A stretch of 64,000 bases of DNA, taken from the NCBI RefSeq assembly GCF_024519155.1, contig NZ_JANIFJ010000008.1, positions 83,924 to 147,923 on the forward strand, written 5' to 3'. How positions within the stretch are numbered: the stretch's first letter is position 1; each line of letters starts with the position of its first letter. Source of the DNA: Mangrovibrevibacter kandeliae. Its GTDB lineage: Bacteria > Pseudomonadota > Alphaproteobacteria > Rhizobiales > Rhizobiaceae. The translations under genes were made by a program, and so were the position numbers. Shown here piece after piece: positions 8,714 to 18,039 of this stretch. The notes under the pieces were generated by a model that was not told the origin of the DNA, made no database searches, and saw nothing but the letters and a program-made list of their open reading frames with translations.

Positions 8714-9702
8714 CGGGCGTGCCTCAGCCGCGGATTGGCGAGCATCGACAAGAGGTCGGCGGTGAGATTGAGCCCGACGAAGGTCGCGGCGAAGAGCAGG
8801 CTGCACGCTTGAACGACCGGGATGTCGCGCTTCTGCACGCTGTCGACCATCAGCTGCCCGAGACCGGGATAGACGAAGACGACCTCGACCACCACGACCC
8901 CTACGACGAGATAGGCGAGGTTGAGCACGATCACGTTGATGATCGGCGACCAGGCGTTCGGCAGCGCATGCCGGACGATCACCCGCGCCGGCGAGGCGCC
9001 CTTCAGCCGCGCCATCTCGATGAAGGGGCTGGCGAGGACGCCGAGGATGGAGGCGCGCGTCATCCGCATCATGTGCGCGATCACGACGAGGGTCAGCGTC
9101 AGCGCGGGCAGGGCGATCCGGTGGAGCTGCTCGGCGAGCCCCATCCCCTCGTTCAGCGTCGCGAGGCTCGGCAGGAGACCCGCCTGCATCGAAAGGATGA
9201 CGATCAGGATGTAGGCGAGGAAGAACTCCGGAAAGGAGATCGAGACGAGGGTGAGCGCGTTGATCGTCCGGTCCAAGAGGCTGCCGCGGTAGAGCGCGGC
9301 CAGAAGCCCGAGCCCGACCGACAGCGGCACCGAGATCAGCGCGGCGACGCTGGCGAGGAAGATCGTGTTGCCGAAGCGGGCCGCCACGAGGTGCCCGATC
9401 GGCCGCCCGTTGGCGAGCGAGGTGCCGAAGTCGCCCTGCAGGATGCCGCCGAGCCACAGGCCGTAGCGTGCGACCAGCGGCTGGTCGAGGCCGAGGGAGT
9501 GGCGCAGCGCCGCCACCGTCGCCGGGGTCGCGGACTGGCCGAGGAGCTCGGTCGCGACGTCTCCCGGCAGCAGCGACACGCCGAGGAAGATGATCACCGA
9601 GACGACGAAGAGGGTGAGGAGGCCGAGCGCGAGGCGCCGGGCCACCAGTCCCGCGAGCGGGCCCATCGGGCGCGCCGGCCGCCGGATCAGCTCGCGAACC
9701 AC
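8710..9702 (-). CDS. Dipeptide/nickel-type ABC transporter permease (DppB-like)
   Basis: About 330 residues, six predicted membrane helices. Family signals: N-terminal LALGLLTLFVVSVIIFLGV helix, the SLGLDQPLVARYGLWLGGI loop typical of DppB, and the EAA loop EMARLKGAS..RVIVRHALPNA. Start choice is open: GTG 9702 overlaps the binding-protein gene by 16 bp, while ATG 9666 (MGPLAGLVARR) leaves a 20-nt gap; the family often starts just before the first helix, which suits ATG 9666. Second gene of the operon; forms the channel with 7805-8713. Confidence 0.9.
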   Translation of the reverse strand: MVRELIRRPARPMGPLAGLVARRLALGLLTLFVVSVIIFLGVSLLPGDVATELLGQSATPATVAALRHSLGLDQPLVARYGLWLGGILQGDFGTSLANGRPIGHLVAARFGNTIFLASVAALISVPLSVGLGLLAALYRGSLLDRTINALTLVSISFPEFFLAYILIVILSMQAGLLPSLATLNEGMGLAEQLHRIALPALTLTLVVIAHMMRMTRASILGVLASPFIEMARLKGASPARVIVRHALPNAWSPIINVIVLNLAYLVVGVVVVEVVFVYPGLGQLMVDSVQKRDIPVVQACSLLFAATFVGLNLTADLLSMLANPRLRHAR

Positions 9703-11264
9703 CAGCGCTCGGCCGCGCGCAGGCCGTCGAGATCCCAGTTCGAGGCGAGCGTGTCGTGGCCGATCCTGGTCGAGATCGCGCCGTTGTAGTTGGCAAAGAC
9801 CGGCAGGATGACGCCGCCGTCCTCGTTGAGGAGGGTCTGCATCTCGGCGTACATTTCCGTGCGCCTGGCCTCATCAAGCTCGGCCCGGGCGGCGACGAGC
9901 AGCGTGTTGAACCGCTCGTTGTCCCAGTGGGTGTCGTTCCAGGCTGCGTCCTTGGCGTAGCCGATGGTCAGTGCCCAGTCGGCGGTCGGCTTGCCGCCCC
10001 AGTAGGACATGCAGAAGGGCTTCTTCAGCCAGACAGAGTCCCAGTAGCCGTCGGCCGGCTCGCGCACGACGTTGACCTCGATGCCGGCCTTGGCCGCCTG
10101 CTCCTTGAAGAGGACAGCGGCGTCGACCGCGCCGGCGAAGGCCGCGTCTGAGGCCGACAGATCGACCTTCAGCGAGTCCAGGCCCGCCTGCCTGAGGTGG
10201 AACTTCGCCTTGTCCGGATCGTAGCCGCGCTGCGGCAGCTCGGCATTGAAGAACTTGTAGCCGGCGGTGACCGGCTGGTCGTTGCCGATCTCGCCGTAGC
10301 CGCGCAGCAGCGTGTCCAGCATCACCTGCCGATCGATGGCATATTTGAGCGCCATGCGGACATTCTTGTCGTCGAAGGGCGCCGCCTGCGTGTTCATCGG
10401 CAAGGTGTAGTGCTGGCCGCCGTTGACGCTGTAGATCTCGAGCGCCTTGTTGCGCTCGAGGAGGCTGACCGTCTTCAGGTCGATGCGGTTCATGGCGTGG
10501 ATCTCGCCGGTGGCCATCGCATTGGTGCGCGCCACGACGTCGGCGATGACCAGGAACTCGACCGTGTCGAACCAGCCCCGGTCGCTCTTCCAGTAGCTGC
10601 CGTTCTTCTCCACCAGCGTGCGAACGCCGGGCTCGAAGCTCTTCAGTTTGTAGGCGCCGCAGCCGACGCCGCTCGTCGGGTCGACCTTGCCGTCGCTCGC
10701 CGGCAGGATCGCGAGGTGGTAGTCCGAGACGAGGTAGGGGAAGTCGGCATTGCCGGCGGCGAGGGTGAAGACGACGACGTCGCCATCGGCCTTGACCTCG
10801 GTCACCGGGTCGAGGAGCGACGTGGCGGCCGAGGTCGAGCCCTCGCCCCGATGATGCTCCATCGAGGCGACGACGTCGGCCGGTGTCAGGCTCTTGCCGT
10901 CGTGGAATTCGACGCCCTTGCGGATCTTGAAGGTCCAGGTCCTGGCGTCCGGGGAGGCCTCCCAGCTCTCGGCGAGCTCGCCCTGGAGCTCGCCCGTGTT
11001 GGTGACCTCGGTCAGGAAGTTGTGCAGCGCGTGGCCGACCGACTGCATGTAGTTGTCGGCATAGGTGCCGGGGTCGAGCGAGTCGGTGGTCGATCCCGAG
11101 GCGATCCCGAGCTTGAAGTCGCCGCCCTTCTTCGGGGCGGCCCGCGCCGGGCGCGGCATCCAGAGCGATCCGGCGGCAGCACTCGCCGCAAGGCCGGCGC
11201 CGCCTTTCAGGATCGAGCGACGGGACAGCTGCGAAAGAAGGGGTCCGGTCCTGCCTGCGGTCAT
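9687..11264 (-). CDS. Family 5 extracellular solute-binding protein (peptide/opine/nickel-type), Tat signal
   Basis: 525 residues. A twin-arginine signal is visible (LSRRSILKGG, Arg15-Arg16) with a short Ala-rich hydrophobic region and a likely cut after RPARA near 43. The body shows SBP_bac_5 features: LAESWEASPDARTWTFKIRKGVEFHDG, ADVVASMEHH, and a C-terminal ARTEM-like segment (ARAELDEARRTEMYAEMQTLL). It binds ligand in the periplasm and delivers it to the permease pair. First gene of the operon. The frame gives no substrate; family 5 members bind peptides, opines, nickel chelates and others. Tat rather than Sec export suggests it is secreted folded. Confidence 0.92.
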   Translation of the reverse strand: MTAGRTGPLLSQLSRRSILKGGAGLAASAAAGSLWMPRPARAAPKKGGDFKLGIASGSTTDSLDPGTYADNYMQSVGHALHNFLTEVTNTGELQGELAESWEASPDARTWTFKIRKGVEFHDGKSLTPADVVASMEHHRGEGSTSAATSLLDPVTEVKADGDVVVFTLAAGNADFPYLVSDYHLAILPASDGKVDPTSGVGCGAYKLKSFEPGVRTLVEKNGSYWKSDRGWFDTVEFLVIADVVARTNAMATGEIHAMNRIDLKTVSLLERNKALEIYSVNGGQHYTLPMNTQAAPFDDKNVRMALKYAIDRQVMLDTLLRGYGEIGNDQPVTAGYKFFNAELPQRGYDPDKAKFHLRQAGLDSLKVDLSASDAAFAGAVDAAVLFKEQAAKAGIEVNVVREPADGYWDSVWLKKPFCMSYWGGKPTADWALTIGYAKDAAWNDTHWDNERFNTLLVAARAELDEARRTEMYAEMQTLLNEDGGVILPVFANYNGAISTRIGHDTLASNWDLDGLRAAERWWFAS

Positions 11265-11579
11265 CCTGGTCGCCCCCGTGGTGATAGCCGGCGCACGCCC
11301 GAAATCCTGTGCGGATGCGAGGCGGCGCTGATGCTTCGGTAGGACCGTTCGCTACGACGGGGACGATGACAGCCGTGTGTCAGGTCGCCGTCGAGCAGTG
11401 CGACAACAGCTGGGGGTCATCGAAGGGAGGATGTCATGGAACGCGAAAGAAGCCGCCGTTCCCCTTGATCGTACGAGAAGACGCTTCCGAAGGCTTCGCG
11501 ACCGCCGCTGCGTCGGGCAGCGGCGGCAGGGACGGACGATGCGGGTCGAACGTCTGACGTTGGCGGGCGAGGCCGCCGG
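11265..11579. other. Intergenic region upstream of the family 5 importer operon
   Basis: 315 bp between the binding-protein start and the end of the DUF4142 gene, both on the minus strand. It should hold the importer promoter, but I see no clear -35/-10 pair or operator. Short open frames here lack family features. Confidence 0.4.
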
Positions 11580-12146
11580 TCAGCCCATCTTCGACTGCAG
11601 ACCCTCGAGCAGGGTGATGTGCTCGCGCACAGTGGCTCGCGCCAGCTTGGCGACATCCAGCGGCTCGCGGTTCTGGCCGACCTTGAGGTAGTCCTCCTGG
11701 ATGGTCAGCAGCTTCTTGTGGCCGTCGAGCTGACCCATGACGTACTGCTTGTCGAAGTCGGCGCCGGACATGCCGCGCAGCTTGTCCAGCATGTCCTTTC
11801 CGGTTTGGTCGATCTTGGGCTCGACTTCTGCGTCGGTCGGCTTCTTCAGGGCGCCTTGCGCCTTCGAAGGATCCATCTGCATCGACATCAGGACGTCGGC
11901 GATCGTCTCCTGCTCGCTCGTCTCGAAGGTGGCGAACTGCTTGACCATGCCGTCGCTCGCCTTCTCGAGCGCGATGCGGCTCATGGCGAGCGACAGCGAT
12001 CCGACCATCGCGGTGTCGTTCATCCACTTGGTGGCGGTGTCGTTCATCGCCATCGCGTCGCCCGAGCCCGACTGGGCAAGGGCAGGCGCGACGACGAGGG
12101 CGGTGGTGGCTGCCGCGAGGCTGGCGAGAATGTGACGACGCTGCAT
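11580..12146 (-). CDS. DUF4142 domain periplasmic protein
   Basis: 188 residues, ATG 12146 preceded by CCAGGAGAG. Signal peptide RRHILASLAAATTALVVAPALAQ (2-25) followed by a helical, Met- and Lys-rich domain with SRIALEKASDGMVKQFA and EQETIADVL, typical of DUF4142 (ferritin-like helical bundle fold; function not established, often linked to stress response in Rhizobiales). Monocistronic by position. A GGAACC-N16-CGCT sequence upstream (12197-12222) resembles a general-stress EcfG promoter. Confidence 0.85.
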   Translation of the reverse strand: MQRRHILASLAAATTALVVAPALAQSGSGDAMAMNDTATKWMNDTAMVGSLSLAMSRIALEKASDGMVKQFATFETSEQETIADVLMSMQMDPSKAQGALKKPTDAEVEPKIDQTGKDMLDKLRGMSGADFDKQYVMGQLDGHKKLLTIQEDYLKVGQNREPLDVAKLARATVREHITLLEGLQSKMG

Positions 12147-12196
12147 GAGTCTCTCCTGGGTCAGGCGCCCGCGCGACGCGGCACGCTCGCGGCGAC

Positions 12197-12222
12197 AGCG
12201 CCACAGGCCGAGTCATGGTTCC
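12197..12222 (-). promoter_or_regulatory. Possible EcfG-type general stress promoter
   Basis: On the minus strand GGAACC (12222-12217) is followed after 16 nt by CGCT (12200-12197). The alphaproteobacterial EcfG consensus is GGAAC-N16/17-cGTT, so the -35 is perfect and the -10 has one mismatch. It sits about 50 nt upstream of the DUF4142 start, and DUF4142 genes are frequent members of this regulon. By eye only. Confidence 0.35.
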
Positions 12223-12314
12223 CCGAATACCCAGCGGGAGTTTGCATGCTCCTGAAGATGTGATGGCCCGTTCAACGGGCAGGCGCTGCGGTGCAGTACA
12301 GACCGTGCAGAATC

Positions 12315-12331
12315 ATGTTGCTGCGCAACAT
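12315..12331. promoter_or_regulatory. Inverted repeat ATGTTGC-TGC-GCAACAT, possible operator
   Basis: A perfect 7-bp inverted repeat with a 3-nt spacer in the 344-bp region (12147-12490) between the divergent DUF4142 and amino-acid-type SBP genes. The surrounding 60 bp is more AT-rich than the genes. No coding sequence is seen in this region. The repeat could be a regulator site for the importer operon; the regulator is unknown. Confidence 0.35.
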
Positions 12332-12490
12332 AGAGCGGCGATTTTCAGCATTATCCCAAAGTCGTACTGGATAATCGGGGGTTTGACGTGGAGGAATGAC
12401 AGACGGAGGAGGCGACGAGTCACGGGTGTCAGAGCAAGAGCACCTGGTCGGTCGCTGAAAAACTGATCGCAACGGTCTGGGAGGAACAGC

Positions 12491-13852
12491 ATGTCGATCA
12501 AACTCGAGTGGAGCCGCCGACGCTTCTTGACCACCAGCGCGGCGCTCGGCGCCGGGCTCGCCGCGCCCCACGTCTTCGTTCGCAACGCGTGGTCGCAGGA
12601 CAAGGTCTTCTGCAACAACCCAACCGGCGGCACCGTCACGCTCGGCTTCAACGTGCCGCAATCGGGGCCGTACGCTGACGAGGGCGCCGACGAGTTGCGC
12701 GCCTTCCAGCTGGCCGTGAAGCACCTCAACGGCGAGGGCGACGGCGGCATGATCCCGACCTTCAAGCCGTCGAGCCTGAAGGGCAACGGCATCCTCGGCA
12801 AGAAGGTCGCCTTCGTCACCGGCGACACGCAGACCAAGTCCGACGCCGCGCGCGCCTCGGCCAAGCGCATGGTCGAGGCCGACAAGGCGATCATGATCTC
12901 GGGCGGTTCGTCGTCCGGTGTCGCCGTCGCGGTGCAGTCGCTGTGCCAGGACATGGGCGTGATCTTCATGACCGGCCTGACCCACTCGAACGACACGACC
13001 GGCAAGGACAAGCGGCGCTACGGCTTCCGCCACTTCTTCAACGCCTACATGTCGGGCGTCGCGCTCGGCCCGGTGCTCGCCGAGGAGTACGGCAAGGACC
13101 GCAAGGCCTATCACCTCACCGCCGACTACACCTGGGGCTGGACCCAGGAGGAGTCGATGAAGAACGCCACCGAGGCGCAGGGCTGGCAGACGGTGCAGAC
13201 CGTGCGCACCCCGCTCGGCGCCGGCGACTTCTCCCAGTATCTGACGCCGGTCCTGAACTCGGGCGCCGACGTCCTGATCCTCAACCACTACGGCGGCGAC
13301 ATGGTGAACTCGCTGCGCCAGGCGGTCACCCAGTTCGACATGAAGTCCAAGCAGGTGAACGGCAAGAACTTCGAGATCGTGGTGCCGCTGTTCTCCGAGC
13401 TGATGGCCGAAGGCGCCGGTGCGGCGGCCAAGGGCATCCTCGGCACCGCCAACTGGGACTGGAAGCTCGACAACGCCGCGACCAAGGCCTTCGCCAAGTC
13501 GTTCGGCACCGAGTATGGCCGGCCGCCGTCGCAGGCCGCCCACACCTGCTACGCGCAGACGCTGCTCTACGCCAACGCGGTGGAGATGGCCGGCACCTTC
13601 TATCCGCCGGAGGTGATCAAGGCGCTGGAGGACTTCGAGTTCGACGGTCTCGGCAACGGGCCGACGCTCTATCGCGGCGCCGACCACCAGTGCTTCAAGG
13701 ACGTGCTGGTCGTGCGCGGCAAGGAGGAGCCGGCCAACCAGTTCGACCTCATGGAAGTGGTCAAGATCGTCCCGCGCGACACCGTCACCTACGACGCGTC
13801 GATCTTCGGCGGCGAGCTCGGCCCCGCCGAGGTCAAGGGCTGCGCGGCCTGA
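12491..13852 (+). CDS. Branched-chain amino acid/urea-type ABC transporter substrate-binding protein
   Basis: 453 residues with a Tat signal (SRRRFLTTSAALGAG near residues 8-22; likely cut after NAWSQ). The body is a type I periplasmic binding fold of the Peripla_BP_5/6 group: VTLGFNVPQSGPYADEG at the start, GKKVAFVTGDTQTKSDAA, ISGGSSSGVAVAVQ, and YTWGWTQEES. ATG 12491 has GGAGGAAC just upstream. It heads a five-gene importer, 82 bp before livH with a stem-loop between. The ligand may be an amino acid, amide or urea-like compound; sequence alone does not decide. Confidence 0.9.
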   Translation: MSIKLEWSRRRFLTTSAALGAGLAAPHVFVRNAWSQDKVFCNNPTGGTVTLGFNVPQSGPYADEGADELRAFQLAVKHLNGEGDGGMIPTFKPSSLKGNGILGKKVAFVTGDTQTKSDAARASAKRMVEADKAIMISGGSSSGVAVAVQSLCQDMGVIFMTGLTHSNDTTGKDKRRYGFRHFFNAYMSGVALGPVLAEEYGKDRKAYHLTADYTWGWTQEESMKNATEAQGWQTVQTVRTPLGAGDFSQYLTPVLNSGADVLILNHYGGDMVNSLRQAVTQFDMKSKQVNGKNFEIVVPLFSELMAEGAGAAAKGILGTANWDWKLDNAATKAFAKSFGTEYGRPPSQAAHTCYAQTLLYANAVEMAGTFYPPEVIKALEDFEFDGLGNGPTLYRGADHQCFKDVLVVRGKEEPANQFDLMEVVKIVPRDTVTYDASIFGGELGPAEVKGCAA

Positions 13853-13864
13853 TCGCCACACACA

Positions 13865-13896
13865 GCCGCTCCGTCGGACGAGGCCGGCGGAGCGGC
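13865..13896 (+). terminator. Stem-loop after the SBP gene (attenuator/partial terminator)
   Basis: GCCGCTCCG (13865-13873) pairs with CGGAGCGGC (13888-13896), loop 14 nt, followed by AGGTTTTTCC. It lies between the SBP gene and livH, so it probably stabilises the SBP mRNA and reduces read-through into the permease genes. Confidence 0.6.
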
Positions 13897-13934
13897 AGGT
13901 TTTTCCGCAGTTTCCATATTGCGGCGGAGTTTGA

Positions 13935-14948
13935 ATGGACGCGTTGATACTGCAGGTCTTGAACGGGCTGGACAAAGGCGGGGCCTATGCGCTGATCGCG
14001 CTCGGCCTGACGCTCATCTTCGGCACCCTCGGTGTCGTCAACTTCGCGCACGGCGCGCTGTTCATGCTCGGGGCCTTCTGCTCGGTCAGCTTCGCCAAGC
14101 TCCTGACCATCTCCGAGCGGGTGCGCGACGAGAGCGTCACCTTCTTCGAGGCCTACAAGGAGGTCCCGTACCTCGAGATCTGGTGGGGCGAGACCGGCAA
14201 GTCGATCGTCGACTGGGCGGTGCCGCTGTCGCTGCTCCTGACCGTGCCCGTGATGCTGCTCGTCGGAGTCGCGATGGAGCGCGGCCTGATCCGCTTCTTC
14301 TACAAGCGCAGCCACGCCGAGCAGATCCTCGTCACCTTCGGCCTGGCGATCGTCCTGCAGGAGATCGTCAAGAGCTTCTTCGGCGCCAACCCGATCCCGC
14401 TCGCCGCCCCCGCAGCCCTGTCCGGCAGCGCCGACATCGGCAGCCTCGTCGGCCTGCACGGCATCTCCTACCCCTTGTGGCGCATGATCTACTTCGTCTT
14501 CTCGCTGGGCGTGATCGGCGCGGTCTTCGCGTTCCTGCAGCTCACGACCTTCGGCATGGTCGTGCGGGCCGGCATGGCGGACCGCGAGACCGTCGGCCTT
14601 CTCGGCATCAACATCGGCCGGCGCTTCACCGTGGTGTTCGGCATCGCGGCCGTCGTCGCCGGGCTCGCGGGATCGATGTACACCCCGATCCTGTCGCCCA
14701 ACTACCATCTCGGCATGGATTTCCTGGTGCTCTCCTTCGTGGTGGTGGTGGTCGGCGGCATGGGCTCGCTCGGCGGCGCGGTGGTCGCCGGATTCCTGCT
14801 CGGCATCCTGCAGTCCTTCGCCTCGATGACGCAGGTGAAGGCGATCATCCCCGGGATCGACCAGATCATCATCTACCTCGTCGCCGTGGTGATCCTCCTG
14901 GCGCTGCCGCGTGGCCTGATGGGCCGGCGCGGCGTGATGGAGGCCTGA
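13935..14948 (+). CDS. livH: Branched-chain amino acid-type ABC transporter permease LivH
   Basis: 337 residues, about eight membrane helices. Family start [22 protein letters not shown] and [19 protein letters not shown] are LivH hallmarks; the cytoplasmic coupling loop contains [12 protein letters not shown]. An extra hydrophilic insertion at about 55-85 ([18 protein letters not shown]) makes it longer than the usual ~300. Inner-membrane channel subunit with LivM; stop is 4 nt before livM. Confidence 0.93.
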   Translation: MDALILQVLNGLDKGGAYALIALGLTLIFGTLGVVNFAHGALFMLGAFCSVSFAKLLTISERVRDESVTFFEAYKEVPYLEIWWGETGKSIVDWAVPLSLLLTVPVMLLVGVAMERGLIRFFYKRSHAEQILVTFGLAIVLQEIVKSFFGANPIPLAAPAALSGSADIGSLVGLHGISYPLWRMIYFVFSLGVIGAVFAFLQLTTFGMVVRAGMADRETVGLLGINIGRRFTVVFGIAAVVAGLAGSMYTPILSPNYHLGMDFLVLSFVVVVVGGMGSLGGAVVAGFLLGILQSFASMTQVKAIIPGIDQIIIYLVAVVILLALPRGLMGRRGVMEA

Positions 14949-14952
14949 GCCG

Positions 14953-16116
14953 ATGAGCACCGTCACCGCCCGTCCGGGCCCGAAGCGCGAGCTCCTGACG
15001 CTCGCGATCTTCGCGCTCGCCATCCTCACGATGCCGATCTGGCTCGCCCCGATCGGCGCCGGCTATCCGGACATCCTGCAGAAGTTCGCCATCTTCGGGA
15101 TCTTCGCGATCGGCTTCAACATCCTGTTCGGCTTCGCCGGCTACCTGTCCTTCGGCCACGCCGCCTTCCTCGGCGCCGGGTCCTACGCCGCGGTCTGGGC
15201 CTTCAAGCTGTTCAGCCTCAACGCGGTCTTCGCGATCGTCTTCGCCATCGCGGTCGCCGGCATCTTCTCGCTCGTCATCGGCTACGTGAGTCTCAGGCGC
15301 TCCGGCATCTACTTCTCGATCCTGACGCTCGCCTTCGCTCAGATGTCCTACAATCTGGCCTACTCGGTGCTGACTCCGATCACCAACGGCGAGACGGGGC
15401 TGCAGCTCTCCGGCGGCGACCCGCGCGTCCTGGACCGGGCGCTGTTCGTCACCACCTCGCGGCTGCAGCCACCGGACCTCTTCGGGATCGCGCTGCAGGG
15501 CTGGTCGGGCTTCTATTTCTGTGCCGTGCTCCTGGTGATCGCCTTCTACGTGTCGATGCGCATCCGTCATTCGGCGTTCGGGCTGACGCTGCTCGCGATC
15601 AAGTCGAACCAGCGGCGCATGGGCTTCACCGGCTTCTCGGCCAAGCCCTACCTGCTCACCGCCTTCGTCATCTCGGGCATGTATGCCGGCCTTGCCGGGG
15701 CGCTGCTGGCGACGACCGATCCGCTCGCAGGCGCCGACCGCATGCAGTGGACGGCGTCGGGCGAGGTGGTGCTGATGACGATCCTCGGCGGCGTCGGCAC
15801 GCTGCTCGGCCCGGTCATCGGAGCGGCGCTGATCAAGTATCTCGAGCAGATCTTCTCCTCGTTCAACGAGGCGCTGCTGCACCGCACCTTCGACTTCCTG
15901 CCGGGGGCGGCCGACGACGTGGTGACGGCTATCTTCGCGCCCTTCGTCGGTGAGGGCTGGCAGCTGACGCTCGGCCTGATGTTCATGGCGATCGTGATCT
16001 TCCTGCCGGGCGGCATCATGGAGGGCGTACGACGCATCGCCGGCGCCAGCCGCCGCCAGCGCACCGGCAGCTCGGCTGCGGCGCGCGAGGTCGGCCGCCG
16101 CATTCCCGCCGAATGA
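14953..16116 (+). CDS. livM: Branched-chain amino acid-type ABC transporter permease LivM
   Basis: 387 residues with about ten hydrophobic segments. LivM signals: [44 protein letters not shown], and the coupling loop [14 protein letters not shown]. The C-terminal ~25 residues are hydrophilic and basic ([19 protein letters not shown]), not needed for the channel. Forms the heteromeric channel with LivH. livG follows after 10 nt. Confidence 0.93.
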   Translation: MSTVTARPGPKRELLTLAIFALAILTMPIWLAPIGAGYPDILQKFAIFGIFAIGFNILFGFAGYLSFGHAAFLGAGSYAAVWAFKLFSLNAVFAIVFAIAVAGIFSLVIGYVSLRRSGIYFSILTLAFAQMSYNLAYSVLTPITNGETGLQLSGGDPRVLDRALFVTTSRLQPPDLFGIALQGWSGFYFCAVLLVIAFYVSMRIRHSAFGLTLLAIKSNQRRMGFTGFSAKPYLLTAFVISGMYAGLAGALLATTDPLAGADRMQWTASGEVVLMTILGGVGTLLGPVIGAALIKYLEQIFSSFNEALLHRTFDFLPGAADDVVTAIFAPFVGEGWQLTLGLMFMAIVIFLPGGIMEGVRRIAGASRRQRTGSSAAAREVGRRIPAE

Positions 16117-16126
16117 GGTTCGCAGC

Positions 16127-16882
16127 ATGAGTCTTCTCGCCATCCACGGCGTCAACAAGCGCTTCGGCGGCCTGCGCGCGCTGAACGACGTCAACCTGTC
16201 GATCAAGCAGGGCAGCGTGCACGCCATCATCGGGCCGAACGGGGCCGGCAAGTCGACGCTGCTCAACTGCCTTGTCGGGCGGATCAAGCCGGACGAGGGG
16301 CGGGTCGATTTCGACGGGCGCTCGCTGCTCGGTCTCGAGCCGCAGGCGATCAACCAAGCGGGTGTCGCGCGCGTCTTCCAGACGCCCGAGATCTTCCCGG
16401 ACCTGTCGGTGATGGAAAACGTCATGATGCCGGCCTTCGCCAGCAAGGACGGCGCGTTCCGCATCGGCTTGTGGAGGCGGGTTGCTGACCGGCGCGACGT
16501 CGAGGCGGAGGCGGAGGAGATCCTCCACGACCTGAACCTCTGGGACCAGCGCGACCATCACGCCGGCTCGATGTCTAGAGGCGACAAGCGCCGGCTGGAG
16601 CTCGCGATGTGCCTGGTGCAGCATCCGCGGCTCCTGCTCCTCGACGAGCCGACGGCCGGAATGTCGCGCGCCGACACCAACAACACCATCGACCTTCTGA
16701 AGAAGATTGCCGCCCGCGGCATCACCAAGGTGATCATCGAGCACGACATGCACGTGGTCTTCTCGCTCGCCGACCGGGTGTCGGTGATGGCGCAGGGCAC
16801 CGTGATCGCCGAGGGCACGCCGGCCGAGATCAAGAACGATCCGCGCGTCCAGGAAGCCTATCTCGGAGGTGCCCACCTATGA
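16127..16882 (+). CDS. livG: Branched-chain amino acid-type ABC transporter ATPase LivG
   Basis: 251 residues. Walker A GPNGAGKST (36-44), Walker B LLLLDEPTAGMS, and the EHDM switch histidine region. The signature motif is unusual, MSRGDKRRLELAM instead of the common LSYGQ/LSGGQ; the downstream LivF carries a canonical MSGGEQQ, so one of the two ATP sites of the heterodimer may be asymmetric. Its TGA overlaps the livF ATG (ATGA, 16879-16882). Confidence 0.93.
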   Translation: MSLLAIHGVNKRFGGLRALNDVNLSIKQGSVHAIIGPNGAGKSTLLNCLVGRIKPDEGRVDFDGRSLLGLEPQAINQAGVARVFQTPEIFPDLSVMENVMMPAFASKDGAFRIGLWRRVADRRDVEAEAEEILHDLNLWDQRDHHAGSMSRGDKRRLELAMCLVQHPRLLLLDEPTAGMSRADTNNTIDLLKKIAARGITKVIIEHDMHVVFSLADRVSVMAQGTVIAEGTPAEIKNDPRVQEAYLGGAHL

Positions 16883-17664
16883 GCCAGGCGACGACGACGG
16901 CAAAGCATCCTCCCGCGCGTGCAGCCGGCGCCGCCCGCCCGGCGGCGAAGGAGGACGCGCCGGCCTTCTTCTCGGCGCGCGGCCTGCATGCCTATTACGG
17001 CGAGAGCTACATCGTGCAGGGCGTCTCCTTCGACGTCCGCGAAGGCGAGATCCTGGCGCTGCTCGGGCGCAACGGGGCCGGCAAGACCTCGACGCTGCGT
17101 ACCATTGCCCGCGCCGGCTCACCCGACCTGAAGGCCGGCGAGATCTGGCTCGACGGGGCGCCGCTGCACCAGATGAAGAGCCACGAGGCGGCGCAGCGCG
17201 GCGTGCAGCTGGTGCCGGAGGATCGTCGCATCATCCCCGGGCTGACGGTGGAGGAGAACCTCAAGCTCGCCCAGATCAACCCGCCGATCGGCTGGTCGAT
17301 CGAGCGGATCTACCAGCATTTCCCGCGTCTGGCCGAGCGCCGCACGCAGGAGGGCGTGACGATGTCCGGCGGCGAGCAGCAGATGCTGGCCGTCGCCCGG
17401 GCGCTCGCCCGGGAGGTCAAGCTGCTCCTCCTCGACGAGCCCTACGAAGGCCTCGCGCCGGTGATCGTGCAGGAGATCGAGCGCATTCTCGAGGAGATCA
17501 AGACGCTCGGAATCACCACCATCCTCGTCGAGCAGAACGCCATCGCGGCGCTGCATCTCGCCGATCGGGCGCTGATCCTCGACATGGGCGAGGTCGTCTT
17601 CGACGGCGCGGCCCGCGAGGTGATCGACAACAAGGAGCTGCGGCTCCAGTACCTGGCGGTGTGA
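16879..17664 (+). CDS. livF: Branched-chain amino acid-type ABC transporter ATPase LivF
   Basis: 261 residues from ATG 16879, which overlaps the livG stop. A non-conserved Ala/Pro-rich leader of about 30 residues precedes the ATPase domain. Walker A GRNGAGKTS (63-71), signature MSGGEQQMLAVARAL, Walker B LLLLDEPYEGLAP and the VEQN switch are all present. Completes the importer whose binding protein is at 12491-13852. Confidence 0.93.
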   Translation: MSQATTTAKHPPARAAGAARPAAKEDAPAFFSARGLHAYYGESYIVQGVSFDVREGEILALLGRNGAGKTSTLRTIARAGSPDLKAGEIWLDGAPLHQMKSHEAAQRGVQLVPEDRRIIPGLTVEENLKLAQINPPIGWSIERIYQHFPRLAERRTQEGVTMSGGEQQMLAVARALAREVKLLLLDEPYEGLAPVIVQEIERILEEIKTLGITTILVEQNAIAALHLADRALILDMGEVVFDGAAREVIDNKELRLQYLAV

Positions 17665-17786
17665 TCGCGGTCGCTTCGCTTTTGAGGCAAATGCCGCATG
17701 CAGATCAGGCTTGCCGAACCCTTAACAGCGGGGGCCCGGACGCCTGCGCTCAGCGCATGGCCGCTGCCCGCCACCACCGTCTACTC

Positions 17787-17812
17787 ATGCTGCGCTGCAC
17801 AACGCATATTCC
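17787..17812. promoter_or_regulatory. TGC/GCA-rich operator-like element upstream of the 62-aa gene
   Basis: The stretch around 17787-17807 reads ATGCTGCGCTGCACAACGCA, about 30 bp before the small gene at 17839. TGC...GCA-rich sites of this kind resemble those bound by PhaR-type regulators of polyhydroxyalkanoate genes in alphaproteobacteria. The match is by eye and the regulator is not identified. Confidence 0.25.
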
Positions 17813-17838
17813 ATAGCAACAGCACGAGGGATATCGTT

Positions 17839-18027
17839 ATGAGCCGCCAGCCGAACCGTTCCATCAGCCCGCAGGGCCTCAGCCGCAGCATCCGCAGCTT
17901 CGCCGAGACCTTCGGCAGCGCCGCGTCCGTCGCCGCCGCCATCGAATCGGGCCGTCGTCCGAGCGGCGCCGATCTCAAGCGGCTCGGCATCGATCCGACC
18001 GCCTTCGCGGGCGTGCGCGTCTTCTAA
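17839..18027 (+). CDS. Small uncharacterised protein (62 aa)
   Basis: ATG 17839 has GAGGG eight to nine bases upstream. The product is basic at the start (MSRQPNRSISPQGLSRSIR) and then SFAETFGSAASVAAAIESGRRPSGADLKRLGID, an amphipathic helical pattern ending PTAFAGVRVF. It resembles small conserved proteins seen in Rhizobiales genomes, but I cannot name a family or function. No signal peptide or membrane helix. A GC-rich hairpin (18040-18061) follows the stop. It is a separate unit, 174 bp after livF. Confidence 0.65.
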   Translation: MSRQPNRSISPQGLSRSIRSFAETFGSAASVAAAIESGRRPSGADLKRLGIDPTAFAGVRVF

Positions 18028-18039
18028 ACTCGCCGCGTT

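Noticed and set aside
8714..9877. Upstream extension of the DppC-like permease frame
   Set aside because: It is an out-of-frame reading of the DppB-like gene; GTG 8713 with the GTGA overlap is the sensible start.
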